From: Bacillota bacterium
Lineage (GTDB): Bacteria; Bacillota; Desulfitobacteriia; Desulfitobacteriales; Desulfitobacteriaceae
Assembly (NCBI GenBank): GCA_021811425.1
Contig: JAJZPA010000005.1
Coordinates: forward strand, 1-44,103
Length of the DNA: 44,103 nucleotides
Reading direction: 5' to 3'
Position 1 is the stretch's first letter. Each line of letters starts with the position of its first letter. Shown here piece by piece: positions 26,562 through 34,729 of this stretch. Both the position numbers and the translations under genes were made by a program. The notes beneath the pieces were generated by a model that was given only the letters and a program-made list of their open reading frames with translations, was not told the origin of the DNA and searched no databases.

Positions 26562-27773
26562 GTGAGCAGCACCTGGAACACGACTTGGGAAGCCCATCCA
26601 GATCTATTCCTAACGAAGAAGTGGCAAGAATGCCCGCCTGAAAAGAAAAAGGCCTGGCATTTGCCAAACAAGTTTGCTTTTTTCCAAGGTGGAGAAACCC
26701 CGTTAAGGGTTGGAATAGTAGCTAGTTCCAGCATTCCTCGCGAGGAGGAATTTTTGTTGGCTGGTATGCTCTGGGGGAATCGGCTGAGCAATGGGGCCAA
26801 GACCGTAATCTATTTTGTCGCTCCTGATTTTTCACCCTTTTTTCTCTATGCCTTGGGGAAGGTTGGCGGGACGCTTAGCGTACGAGCGGTCTATTTTCGA
26901 GAACGCTTGAGCCCGAGCTTGTATCTGATCCCAGAGAACCAATATGGGAAAGGGGTTTCTGCTGAACCTCTGGGGGAACTGCGTCCGGATTTTCAGCGCT
27001 GGGGTATGGGATTGAACCCAGTGGCTCGTGGGCAGTTGGAAGTCGTCCGCGAATTTTTTGATAGCTTGGCCGGGCGCGGGGTGAGAACCTATGTCAAATC
27101 CCAGGCTGTTTCAATTCTCTGGGGTAACTTGGAAATCGCCGAGATAACTCGAAGAGGCAAGAAATTCGAACTCTTGACCAAGACAAAATGGGCTAAGAGT
27201 GCACAAGAAGCCCAGGCGTTTCAAAAGGCAGGCTGGGTTGATACCTCAGGAAAATTGAACCCGGAGTTTTGTCAGGTTGTCGAAAAAATAATTCATTACT
27301 TGGATGAATTAAAAGAAAAGGGTGAGTTGCGGCTAAAAGATTTGCTGAGTGCCAGGCTTTACCAAAGTGAAGGGATCATTTCCACGCTCTGGGGGAGACC
27401 CTGGGAATGGCCCTGGCAAGCCACAGACCGAAATCAGAACTGGGTCGGAGTTTTGAGCCAATGGCACTATTTCCAGGGAGAAGGGCAACTGAGTGTGGTC
27501 TGCCCGATTTTGGAAAAACCGCTGCCAGAGGGAAGCTTAAGCTTTCTTCTAGCGTGCGTTCTGGAGAGAAGCCGTTTGCTCGTCGGGGCTAAAAGCCAGG
27601 GAGAAAGCATTGAGTGGGATGGTCGGATCCATTGGCTAACGCTGCCGAGCTTGGAGGAAGAATTGAGGCGTTGGCATTTTTGGCTGAAAGCCCCAGAACA
27701 GTTTCCAATTTGGACTTTGCCGGAATCCTGGAGGAGGGAAAAGTTAGAACACTTATCCGGGAGTTTCGACTAG
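26562..27773 (+). CDS. Protein of unknown function, 403 aa
   Basis: I do not recognise this protein. It is soluble and rich in Trp (WNTTWEAHPD, WGRPWEWPWQATDRNQNWVGVLSQWHYF). A plausible alpha/beta core near the N-terminus (LRVGIVASS...KTVIYFVAPDFSPFFLYALGKVGG) looks like strand-helix units, and a more helical middle follows. No catalytic signature is evident. GTG 26562 is chosen because GGGGAGG lies 8 bases upstream; the frame is open further back to 26442 but crosses the operon's terminator hairpin region. It converges with the sensor kinase gene. Confidence 0.78.
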   Translation: MSSTWNTTWEAHPDLFLTKKWQECPPEKKKAWHLPNKFAFFQGGETPLRVGIVASSSIPREEEFLLAGMLWGNRLSNGAKTVIYFVAPDFSPFFLYALGKVGGTLSVRAVYFRERLSPSLYLIPENQYGKGVSAEPLGELRPDFQRWGMGLNPVARGQLEVVREFFDSLAGRGVRTYVKSQAVSILWGNLEIAEITRRGKKFELLTKTKWAKSAQEAQAFQKAGWVDTSGKLNPEFCQVVEKIIHYLDELKEKGELRLKDLLSARLYQSEGIISTLWGRPWEWPWQATDRNQNWVGVLSQWHYFQGEGQLSVVCPILEKPLPEGSLSFLLACVLERSRLLVGAKSQGESIEWDGRIHWLTLPSLEEELRRWHFWLKAPEQFPIWTLPESWRREKLEHLSGSFD

Positions 27774-27832
27774 ATAAGTGCTCCGTGCCTACGGACGAAT
27801 GAGTTGGAGTCTCCAGAAGTTAAGTTGCTAAA

Positions 27833-29197
27833 TTATAGTTCGGAAAGTCTGGGAAAGGCGAGGGTAATGCGAGTGCCCTGCCCAGAGGCTGGGGTTGCCA
27901 GAAGAAGGTCACCGTGATGGGCGAGCATGATCTTTTGGGCAATGGTCAGCCCCAGCCCTGATCCCTCCCTGCGTGTCGTAAAAAAGGGGTCAAAGACCCG
28001 TTCTTTGATCCCTTCTGGAATACCGGGGCCGTCATCTTCCACGGTGACCAAGACTCTATCTTTCATGACAGCCGGTTTGAGCCGGATGGTCGATCCGTAG
28101 GGAGATGCCTCAACGGCATTTTGCAGGATGCTCAGGAGTGCATGGAGGAGTTGATCCTGATCCCCCAAGATATACGGGCCGACATTCGGCCAGTCAAGTG
28201 CAAAGTCCACCTCCGACATGAGAGCGGTCGGATGAAGCATTTGCGTGGCGGAGACGGATAATTGTTTGAGATCAAGGGTATCGAGCCTCGGAGCGGGGGG
28301 ATTTGTGAGGAGCAGGAAATGACTGAGGATTTGGTCTGTTACTTTAATTTCATCGAGAATAAGCTGATGGTATGACCTTAGATGGCTAGGCCACTGCTCT
28401 GGGGTTATGAGCTGCATGAAGCCCTTGATGGTTGTCATGGGGTTGCGCAGTTCATGGGCTAGTCCAGCCGAAACTTGGCCGATGACGGTAAACTTTGCAG
28501 CCTGCAGATATGCTTCAAAGCGTTTCCGTTCGGCGCTGATGTCTGAGAGGATGAGGAGAATCCCGCGTGGCACCCCTCGCTCAAGGAGCGGGCGCCTGTG
28601 GTATTGCAGGGTCATGGTTTCATTGTGCCTGTTCCAGGGGAATTCCCCTTGGGTGCTGCTAGGCAGGGGAAAGGACAACGGAGGGATGCCGAGGATTTTG
28701 CAGGCGGTTTTCCCGTGAAGGGCGTTTTTGGGGAGACCCAGTAGGGTGCATGCTTCGGGAAAGGCATCCTCGATCACCCCCCTGAGGTTCAGGATGAGTA
28801 CTGCTTCCTCGGTGAGATCGAGCGTCTGGCTCTCGTTTGACCTGAGGAGAATCTTAAGCGTCCGCAGGTTTTTTTGATGTTCGCTATGAAGTGCTCTGTG
28901 ACTTTGCTGGACGAGGGCGAAGAGCATCAAAAGGGATGTGCCATGGATTAAGACCAAGAGTTTCGGCGAGTCCGGATACAGTTCTTGGGAGATAACGAGG
29001 AAAACCCCTGATAAAGCGGCCCAGACTCCCCAACGGTAGTTTAGACCGAGGCTAAAGAGAAGGGTGGCTGTCATCCAGAAGAAAGTAGAAAAGATAGGGG
29101 AAAAGGGCAGAAAAAGATAGAGCAAGACAAAGGCGAAGCTCAAGAGGGGAAAAACCCTCTGTTTCGCGTTCGCCAAAAGGGTTTCACTAGAAAGCAA
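27833..29197 (-). CDS. Membrane sensor histidine kinase with PAS-like domain
   Basis: Four or so membrane helices at the N-terminus (SFAFVLLYLFL, MTATLLFSLGL, WGVWAALSGVFLVI, LLVLIHGTSLLMLFALV) are followed by a PAS-like domain (AVLILNLRGVIEDAFPEACTLLGL). The kinase core has the H-box AGLAHELRNPMTTIKGF, N-box LQNAVEAS, and G-boxes VEDDGPGIPEG and GSGLGLTIA. It resembles sporulation or NtrB-like kinases. No response-regulator gene is adjacent, so it is an orphan kinase. The start is uncertain: TTG 29197 with GGAAGGAG 11 bases upstream gives 454 residues, while the frame stays open to ATG 29449. The extra part covers a regulatory-looking inverted repeat. Confidence 0.88.
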   Translation of the reverse strand: MLSSETLLANAKQRVFPLLSFAFVLLYLFLPFSPIFSTFFWMTATLLFSLGLNYRWGVWAALSGVFLVISQELYPDSPKLLVLIHGTSLLMLFALVQQSHRALHSEHQKNLRTLKILLRSNESQTLDLTEEAVLILNLRGVIEDAFPEACTLLGLPKNALHGKTACKILGIPPLSFPLPSSTQGEFPWNRHNETMTLQYHRRPLLERGVPRGILLILSDISAERKRFEAYLQAAKFTVIGQVSAGLAHELRNPMTTIKGFMQLITPEQWPSHLRSYHQLILDEIKVTDQILSHFLLLTNPPAPRLDTLDLKQLSVSATQMLHPTALMSEVDFALDWPNVGPYILGDQDQLLHALLSILQNAVEASPYGSTIRLKPAVMKDRVLVTVEDDGPGIPEGIKERVFDPFFTTRREGSGLGLTIAQKIMLAHHGDLLLATPASGQGTRITLAFPRLSEL

Positions 29198-29509
29198 GAT
29201 TGACCAGGCTCCTTCCCGATAAAGAAACAATTCTCGTTCTAGTGTAGCATAAGGAATTCGAGAATAATGTAAAAATATAGGGTAAGCCACGAAATAGGAC
29301 TCAATTGGCCCGATCCCGCTTGCCAACCCGTTTGAAATTGTCGACACAAGGTAAGGTAGAGAAAATACGACAAAATAAGGCGCCGGCCCCCCGGCGTTGG
29401 CTCCGTGAAAGCCGCCGGATGTTAGGAATGGACTATCCATAAATTGCACGCGTTTCCTTATTCAACCATAGTATGGGATGGAAGACGTTACCAGAATGGA
29501 GACGGTGCA
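29198..29509. other. Divergent intergenic region between sensor kinase and cyclase-like gene
   Basis: It contains an inverted repeat ATTCTCG (29230-29236) / CGAGAAT (29259-29265) with a 22-base spacer, close to AT-rich sequence that could hold the kinase promoter on the minus strand. If the kinase starts at ATG 29449, most of this stretch is coding instead. No clear promoter for the cyclase-like gene is visible. Confidence 0.4.
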
Positions 29510-31075
29510 ATGAGACTGGAGCGGGATGTTCAGCCCTGCCTTGTGGAGGCAAAGGGCTTCGTAGAAGATGGGATCAAACAGATTCTTAGGGGCCAAGTCG
29601 ATGAACGGCATGGGGTCTCACCGAGCCCCGGAGCTACGGCCTTAGCCACATTGGCCCTCCTCGCCTCAGGACGAAGTTTCGAAGCCGTTGAACGTCGGGG
29701 CAGCCAGTGGCTATGGCGACAACGGCAGCCCTCGGGCTGGGGTAAATTCCCCGGCGGGCCGGCGGATGCAGAGATTTCCCGTCTAGCTATGGCCGTGATT
29801 CAGGGAAGTCAAGGAGGCCTTTTGGGGCGGATTACCTTACTCGGCAAGGCCCGGCAGTTTTCCGAATTAATCCTGACACTGGGTGAACGGGTGGTCCCTG
29901 GGCTTGAGGGTCCGAGGTCTGATGAAATTCTCCTGCCGCACATCTTAGAGCGGAGCGTTTTGGCAAAACTTCCACCTTACGGGAGACCGGTCGTAATTGC
30001 CGCCTCCCTATTGGCAGCGGGGAATCAGCAAACGGGGGTGAGCCAAGCCCTAGAATTTCTGGCACATTCCCAGATGCCGGATGGTTCCTGGTCAGAGGAT
30101 ATCGTAGCAACGAGCATGGGGATTCTGGCTTGCGTGCGCTTTCGTTATGCCCTAGAAGGGGCCAGGCGGGCCGGGCTTTGGCTGGCTAAAAAACAATATG
30201 CAAGCGGGGCTTGGCCCGCGTTTGATCAGTTGCATACTTGGTCCATCGGTTGGGCTTTAACGATATTGGGAAACAGCGATCGCAGGACTGAGAAATGGCT
30301 TACGGCTGCGGCAGAATGGCTGCGTGCCGGCCAAAATGGGGACGGGAGTTATGGAAGTACGCCCCCTTCGACACATCCGGATTTAGATGATACGGCTGTA
30401 GCCCTCATGGGGCTCCCACTCTCGAAGGATAGTCGCAGGAGTGTCGACCTTTTAAAGCATCTACAAAACAAAGATGGGAGCTGGGGGACATTTCCGGATT
30501 TTGACGGCGTGCCGCCCGAAATCACCTCAAAGTTTCCAGTCTATATCCCTAGCCCCGATGTGACGACTCATGTCCTGGAGGCTCTCTGGAAACACCGGAT
30601 GCCTGCTGACGAGCAAGCCATCCGCCAGGGTCTTCATTGGCTTATCGGTCAGCACCGGGAGGATGGTGCGGTTGATTCCAGTTGGTACGAGGGGAGCGTA
30701 TATGGGACGGCTCAATGGGTTGAGCTTCTGGGCAAGTGGCGTTTTAGCTGGGAGCATTGGAAAACGGCTCGGATGCTCGAGCAAGCACGTAAAAAAGCCC
30801 GAGACTTCCTCTTTTCCGCGCAGAACGAGGATGGAAGCTGGGGCTCTTCGACGGTAGAGACTGCCTTGGCACTGGCCGCCTTATGGCGGTCTAAACAGGA
30901 AGTGTCTGCAGCATGTATGGAAAGGGGGATTAAGAAGATATTGTCATGGCAAAAGTCAGATGGATCATTTCCAGCGGCCTATGGCGGAATCTATGCCAAG
31001 GGTTGGAATTATGAAGAACCTTTGGCAACCGCCTTAACGGTCATTCGTGTGTTAGAAAGCTATCTATTGGAATGA
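29510..31075 (+). CDS. Squalene-hopene-cyclase-like (class II terpene cyclase fold) protein
   Basis: The 521-residue product is made of alpha-alpha-barrel repeats with QW-type motifs (PDGSWSEDI, NGDGSYGS, NKDGSWGTF, NEDGSWGSS, KSDGSFP). The class II cyclase acid motif DXDDT is present as DLDDT at 291-295. The segment IPSPDVTTHVLEAL also matches hopene/sporulenol cyclases. It is ~110 residues shorter than squalene-hopene cyclases (~630), and the chain begins directly in repeat structure. No prenyl synthase is nearby, so the substrate is unknown; cyclisation of a linear isoprenoid is inferred. ATG 29510 has GGAG 8 bases upstream. Confidence 0.88.
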   Translation: MRLERDVQPCLVEAKGFVEDGIKQILRGQVDERHGVSPSPGATALATLALLASGRSFEAVERRGSQWLWRQRQPSGWGKFPGGPADAEISRLAMAVIQGSQGGLLGRITLLGKARQFSELILTLGERVVPGLEGPRSDEILLPHILERSVLAKLPPYGRPVVIAASLLAAGNQQTGVSQALEFLAHSQMPDGSWSEDIVATSMGILACVRFRYALEGARRAGLWLAKKQYASGAWPAFDQLHTWSIGWALTILGNSDRRTEKWLTAAAEWLRAGQNGDGSYGSTPPSTHPDLDDTAVALMGLPLSKDSRRSVDLLKHLQNKDGSWGTFPDFDGVPPEITSKFPVYIPSPDVTTHVLEALWKHRMPADEQAIRQGLHWLIGQHREDGAVDSSWYEGSVYGTAQWVELLGKWRFSWEHWKTARMLEQARKKARDFLFSAQNEDGSWGSSTVETALALAALWRSKQEVSAACMERGIKKILSWQKSDGSFPAAYGGIYAKGWNYEEPLATALTVIRVLESYLLE

Positions 31076-31079
31076 TGCC

Positions 31080-31313
31080 TTAAGCAATCGTGACTTTTTT
31101 CTTTCGAGGAGCAAAATTGTGGGCACTGCGCCCCGCTGAACGCCGTGGGTGCAACGGATGTTTTTGGAGTATGGTATGCAGGAATTGCCACTGCAATTCG
31201 AGGTGGGCGTTCGCAACATCGTGTTCGCCCACTCCTTTCGAGCGCAAGTATTCGCGGGAAGTGATCTCAAACTCGTTAAGAAAACGCAAAACCTCTTCTT
31301 GATGTGACAGCAT
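31080..31313 (-). CDS. Small protein of unknown function, 77 aa
   Basis: The frame reads MLSHQEEVLRFLNEFE...LRSKGVGEHDVANAHLELQWQFL, a helical N-terminal part with a very basic C-terminal tail (HPRRSAGRSAHNFAPRKKK). There are no known motifs. ATG 31313 has a G-rich stretch just upstream on the coding strand. The gene ends only 4 bases from the convergent cyclase-like gene. A real small gene is likely but not certain. Confidence 0.55.
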   Translation of the reverse strand: MLSHQEEVLRFLNEFEITSREYLRSKGVGEHDVANAHLELQWQFLHTILQKHPLHPRRSAGRSAHNFAPRKKKVTIA

Positions 31314-31459
31314 TTTTCTGCCCCCCAATCATTTTATCCCCTTAATTTTCAGTTCTTAGCAGCGAGCGAACGAGTTAACACTATTATAGACAGCATTGAG
31401 CGTGAATTCTGTTGGAATACGGAGGTTGATTCGGATAAATTGAGGAAAAGAATGGAGAA

Positions 31460-32242
31460 TTAGCTGGATTTAGTAAAAGATTTCGCGGATCGCCGCGATA
31501 ACCCTTGCTTAGTGGAGCGCCAAAGCGAAATATCGATGAGGCGCAGATTACCTGCACGGTAATGTTTTTTTGCTGAGGGAATATCTTTCAAGATTGTGTA
31601 ACAATCGGCTAAAGCATGATGAATGCTCGCAGTATAGCTCAGCGTGAGCAGAAATTGGGTGAAGGGGTGGGCTCCATTGTGTGGAAATCCGGCTTCTTTG
31701 GCTAAGCGGAGACAACGCTCATAGAGCCGTGCGGCTTCATTGATTTTGCCGTTTCGTCGTAGAATATGTCCTTGCGTGGCTAGGAGTAGCGGGTTGGCCA
31801 GGGCATAAGGATTCTCACGCAAAATCGATAGGGCTTTGCGCGATTTGCCTTCACGTAAAAAGATCTCTGCCAGAGTGGCACAAAGCAAGGGGTCTTGGCT
31901 CGGCAGGAATTTCTCCAGGAGGGCCACTGAACGTTCGGTATCATTGAGATAGTAATAGAGCTGGCTGGCGAAGCGGGCAATGGCTAGCGGGCTCGTATCT
32001 TGAGAAATTTCTTTCGCCATGCGTTTGGCGATCAGCTTTTTGTCCGGCATAGCAAAGGAGCGTTTGGTGATCATGGCGATGTAGGATAGAGAAAGCCCCA
32101 CACCAAACGTCAAAGCCCCCCTGTACAAGCCCAATTTCCAGCCTGCAAAAACAGCGGCTATTGCTGAACAGGTTGCGAGGAATAAAAAATAATAGAGCTT
32201 TTGGACATAAAAAACTTCTGGATCCAGTTGGCTATTTTTCAT
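31460..32242 (-). CDS. Membrane protein with TPR-like repeats
   Basis: The 260-residue protein has two membrane helices near the N-terminus (LYYFLFLATCSAIAAVFAGW and GALTFGVGLSLSYIAMI). Tetratricopeptide-like helical pairs follow (LLEKFLPSQDPLLCATLAEIFLREGKSRKAL, ATQGHILRRNGKINEAARLYERCL, HALADCYTILKDIPSAKKHYRAG), and the C-terminus is basic. TPR domains usually mediate protein contacts; the partner is unknown. ATG 32242 follows AGGAG by 8 bases on the coding strand. The gene is divergent from the tRNA-Ala gene. Confidence 0.82.
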   Translation of the reverse strand: MKNSQLDPEVFYVQKLYYFLFLATCSAIAAVFAGWKLGLYRGALTFGVGLSLSYIAMITKRSFAMPDKKLIAKRMAKEISQDTSPLAIARFASQLYYYLNDTERSVALLEKFLPSQDPLLCATLAEIFLREGKSRKALSILRENPYALANPLLLATQGHILRRNGKINEAARLYERCLRLAKEAGFPHNGAHPFTQFLLTLSYTASIHHALADCYTILKDIPSAKKHYRAGNLRLIDISLWRSTKQGLSRRSAKSFTKSS

Positions 32243-32314
32243 GACATCACTCCTGATTTAGTTTACGTTCCTGAATTTGCAATTAGAACATACATAGAAC
32301 ACACAGGATAAGCC

Positions 32315-32343
32315 TTGCAATTTCTGCGTGGGTTCGTTATACT
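32315..32343 (+). promoter_or_regulatory. Promoter of the tRNA-Ala gene
   Basis: TTGCAA (32315-32320) and TATACT (32338-32343) are spaced by exactly 17 bp. The -10 box ends 11 bases before the tRNA. Confidence 0.8.
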
Positions 32344-32354
32344 AAAAAAGGTTC

Positions 32355-32430
32355 GGGGGTATAGCTCAGCTGGGAGAGCGCTAGAATCGCACTCTAGAGG
32401 TCAGCGGTTCGATCCCGCTTACCTCCACCA
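32355..32430 (+). tRNA. tRNA-Ala (anticodon CGC)
   Basis: A 76-base cloverleaf can be folded by hand. The acceptor arms GGGGGTA/TACCTCC contain the alanine-identity G3:U70 wobble pair. The D-arm is GCTC...GAGC. The anticodon stem is CTAGA/TCTAG with loop ATCGCAC (anticodon CGC, reading GCG). The T-arm is AGCGG-TTCGATC-CCGCT. The 3' CCA is encoded. A heptamer repeat array starts 2 bases after the CCA. Confidence 0.97.
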
Positions 32431-32432
32431 TT

Positions 32433-32569
<137 letters not shown>

Positions 32570-32655
32570 TTTGGAAGGGGTTTAGTGTTTGTATATGACG
32601 CTGAACCTCTTTTTACGTATGAGAGGACGTATGGCTTTGGGGTGGCGGAAGTCCC

Positions 32656-32725
32656 TGTCATTCTGAACGAAGTGAAGAATCTTACTAAGAAGTTTAAAAG
32701 ATCCTTCGCTGTGCTCAGGATAACG
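32656..32725. repeat. Imperfect inverted repeat of the dispersed CATTCTGAACGAAG...GAAGAATCT type
   Basis: The left arm 32656-32682 (TGTCATTCTGAACGAAG...) and right arm 32699-32725 (...CTTCGCTGTGCTCAGGATAACG) pair over most of 27 bases. The arm sequence belongs to a widely dispersed bacterial repeat family, typically found between genes. It is probably a non-autonomous element. Confidence 0.75.
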
Positions 32726-32785
32726 CTTACTGTCAAAAACACGGGGTGCAGTAAAAGAAATATATTTTTCTTCTCCAGGAAATCC

Positions 32786-32814
32786 TTGACTAATCGCTTC
32801 GAAATAGAGATAAT
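32786..32814 (+). promoter_or_regulatory. Probable promoter of the CoA-ligase/lyase operon
   Basis: TTGACT (32786-32791) and GATAAT (32809-32814) are spaced by 17 bp. The predicted leader to the first gene is ~270 bases and contains two perfect inverted repeats. Confidence 0.6.
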
Positions 32815-32831
32815 ATACCCATACCTAACAA

Positions 32832-32846
32832 TGAAACACTGTTTCA
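32832..32846. promoter_or_regulatory. Palindrome just downstream of the promoter, candidate operator
   Basis: TGAAAC-ACT-GTTTCA is a perfect 6-bp inverted repeat at about +12 to +26 relative to the predicted start, where a bound repressor would block transcription. The cognate regulator is not in the window. Confidence 0.5.
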
Positions 32847-32969
32847 AATGTTAAAACATATGCTGAGCCTTTCTCGGAAACTAGCTTAGAAATGTGTATT
32901 GGGGGTGGTTGCATTTAACAATTCATCAAGGGGTATGCTAAAGGGCAGAAAGTCTAGCTGACAAAAGTT

Positions 32970-33004
32970 CATTACAGGCTGAATGTTGTGTTATTGCTGT
33001 AATG
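32970..33004. repeat. Perfect 8-bp inverted repeat in the leader of the CoA-ligase operon
   Basis: CATTACAG (32970-32977) and CTGTAATG (32997-33004) flank a 19-base spacer. It could be an RNA hairpin or a protein site. Apart from this, the promoter and the 32832 palindrome, nothing else is recognised between 32726 and 33089. Confidence 0.45.
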
Positions 33005-33089
33005 AGATGGCTGAAGGGGGGGTTCTCTTCAGATAGGGTGGCCTGATCATCTGGCTGTTTAGAAATTTCTATGTGGAAGGGATCAGAAG

Positions 33090-34367
33090 ATGGCAAAATT
33101 CTTAGAGTATCAAGGAAAGGAATGGCTGAGGAAAGCTGGCCTCCCCGTTCCGAATGGGCGTGCAGCTTCGTCTCCGGAAGAAGCGAAGGAAATCGCCCGG
33201 GAAATCGGCAAACCAGTGGCTGTGAAAGGCCAGGTCCAAGCGGGCGGACGTGGCAAAGCCGGGATTGTTAAACTCGTAAATACGCCGGAGGAAACGGAAA
33301 GTGCCGCTCGCGAAATCATGGCTAAGACGGTGAAAGGTCTTTCGATTCGCCAAGTGCTTATTGAGGAAAAGCTTGACATCAAAAAGGAGTTTTATTGTTC
33401 TTTTGTGGTTAATGGTGCTCGGGAAGCCCGTTCCCCTATGCTCATGTTCAGTACTGAGGGGGGGATGGATATTGAGAGTGTTCCTGAAGAGCAGCTTTTC
33501 AGAGTCAATATCGATCCGATTTTCGGGCTGCAGACTTATGATGCAGTTGATATCTGCGCACGGGCCGGTATCCCGGCTCAAGATTTGAGTAAGTTTGCAA
33601 ACTTTCTCTCTCGACTCTCGCAGACGTATAAGAAATATGATTGCCAGACTTTGGAAATCAATCCGTTTGTCCTGACCGGGAGTGGGGATCTGGTCTGTGC
33701 GGACTGTAAGATGGAAATTGATAACAGTGCTGTCGGACGCCATCCGGAATTTGCCATTAAAATTGCGCGTGATCTTCCGGGTGAACCTACTGAGCTAGAC
33801 TACATGGGTTGGAGTATTGAAGAGACGGATGCCCGTGGAACGGGTTTTCTCATGAACATGGGGTATGATGAAGTCAGCCCTGGCTACATCGGATATCACC
33901 CTATCGGTGGTGGATCAGCGATGATGGGCTTAGATGCCTTGAATCAAGTGGGATTGAAACCTGCGAACTATGCAGACACGAGCGGCAACCCCGTAGCCTC
34001 CAAAATTTATCGCGTTGCAAAGGCGGTACTTTCCCAGCCGAACATTGATGGGTATTTATTGGGTGGCTTCATGATGGCTAACCAGGAACAATGGCATCAT
34101 GCCCATGCAATTGTCAAGGTACTTCGGGAAGTTCTACCGGAGCAAAAACCGGGATTACCCTGTGTCTTGCTTCTGTGTGGCAACCGGGAAGTGGAATCTT
34201 TGGAAATTCTTCATAAAGGTTTAGACGATCTCATGGCAGCGGACGGCCCAGGGAAACGGATTGAGATTTACGGTAAGGAGCATGTGACCGATACGAAATT
34301 CATCGGGGAACGCCTCGCGGCTCTGAGCAAGGAATACAGGGCTGAGAAAGACGCTCAAGGAAAGTAG
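33090..34367 (+). CDS. ATP-grasp CoA ligase, SucC/MtkA-like beta subunit (divergent)
   Basis: The N-terminal half is a clear succinate/malate-CoA ligase beta chain: FLEYQGKEWLRKAGLPVP, KGQVQAGGRGKAGIVKL, FSTEGGMDIE and DCQTLEINPFV. The C-terminal half diverges. The usual NGAGLAMATMD...FLDVGGGA region is replaced by RGTGFLMNMGYDEVSPGYIGY and PANYADTSGNP, and the chain is longer (425 vs ~390). It should form an acyl-CoA from a carboxylate with ATP, together with the alpha-like subunit at 34730. ATG 33090 begins the first gene of a ligase-ferredoxin-ligase-lyase operon. Malate, citramalate or a related hydroxy acid is an inferred substrate. Confidence 0.85.
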   Translation: MAKFLEYQGKEWLRKAGLPVPNGRAASSPEEAKEIAREIGKPVAVKGQVQAGGRGKAGIVKLVNTPEETESAAREIMAKTVKGLSIRQVLIEEKLDIKKEFYCSFVVNGAREARSPMLMFSTEGGMDIESVPEEQLFRVNIDPIFGLQTYDAVDICARAGIPAQDLSKFANFLSRLSQTYKKYDCQTLEINPFVLTGSGDLVCADCKMEIDNSAVGRHPEFAIKIARDLPGEPTELDYMGWSIEETDARGTGFLMNMGYDEVSPGYIGYHPIGGGSAMMGLDALNQVGLKPANYADTSGNPVASKIYRVAKAVLSQPNIDGYLLGGFMMANQEQWHHAHAIVKVLREVLPEQKPGLPCVLLLCGNREVESLEILHKGLDDLMAADGPGKRIEIYGKEHVTDTKFIGERLAALSKEYRAEKDAQGK

Positions 34368-34377
34368 GGGAAAACCA

Positions 34378-34671
34378 GTGCTGGAATTCGCAGAAAAAAG
34401 CATTAAGGTTCGTATCGATACCAGCAAGTGCGATACGTGCGAAACCAAGGCCTGTGCCGATGCGTGCAAAAAGTATGCGCGTAGCTTGCTTGGGATTGAT
34501 GATCAGGGCAGAGCTTCTGTGGCTCACCGCAATGAAGAAGAAGTCATGCGCCTGGGTACGGAGTGTTTGGCGTGTGAATTCGCCTGCAAGTTTTATGGTA
34601 ACGCTGCGATTAAGATTGATGTAGCGGTTGAAGGCTTGGATGAGTACGTCAAGAAGCGCAGTCTAGTCTAA
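34378..34671 (+). CDS. Ferredoxin-like protein with seven cysteines, between the two CoA-ligase subunits
   Basis: The 97-residue protein has Cys18-x2-Cys21-x4-Cys26-x3-Cys30 and Cys63-x2-Cys66-x3-Cys70. The layout is ferredoxin-like, but one cysteine short of two full [4Fe-4S] sites and without the usual Pro after the fourth Cys. It could carry one [4Fe-4S] plus a [3Fe-4S] or an open-site cluster. It starts at GTG 34378, 10 bases after the beta-subunit gene (AGGGGA upstream), and is followed 58 bases later by the alpha-subunit gene, so it is almost certainly co-expressed. Ordinary succinyl-CoA synthetases have no such partner. Confidence 0.85.
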   Translation: MLEFAEKSIKVRIDTSKCDTCETKACADACKKYARSLLGIDDQGRASVAHRNEEEVMRLGTECLACEFACKFYGNAAIKIDVAVEGLDEYVKKRSLV

Positions 34672-34729
34672 GGCGTTCCTGACGCACTGCAGGGTAAGAC
34701 CAAAGCAAACTGTTAAAGAGGGATTTAGA

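Noticed and set aside
29198-29449. Longer N-terminus of the sensor kinase
   Set aside because: The extra 84 residues look unlike a protein domain and cover a regulatory-looking inverted repeat. It is kept only as an alternative, because the TTG start is not strong either.
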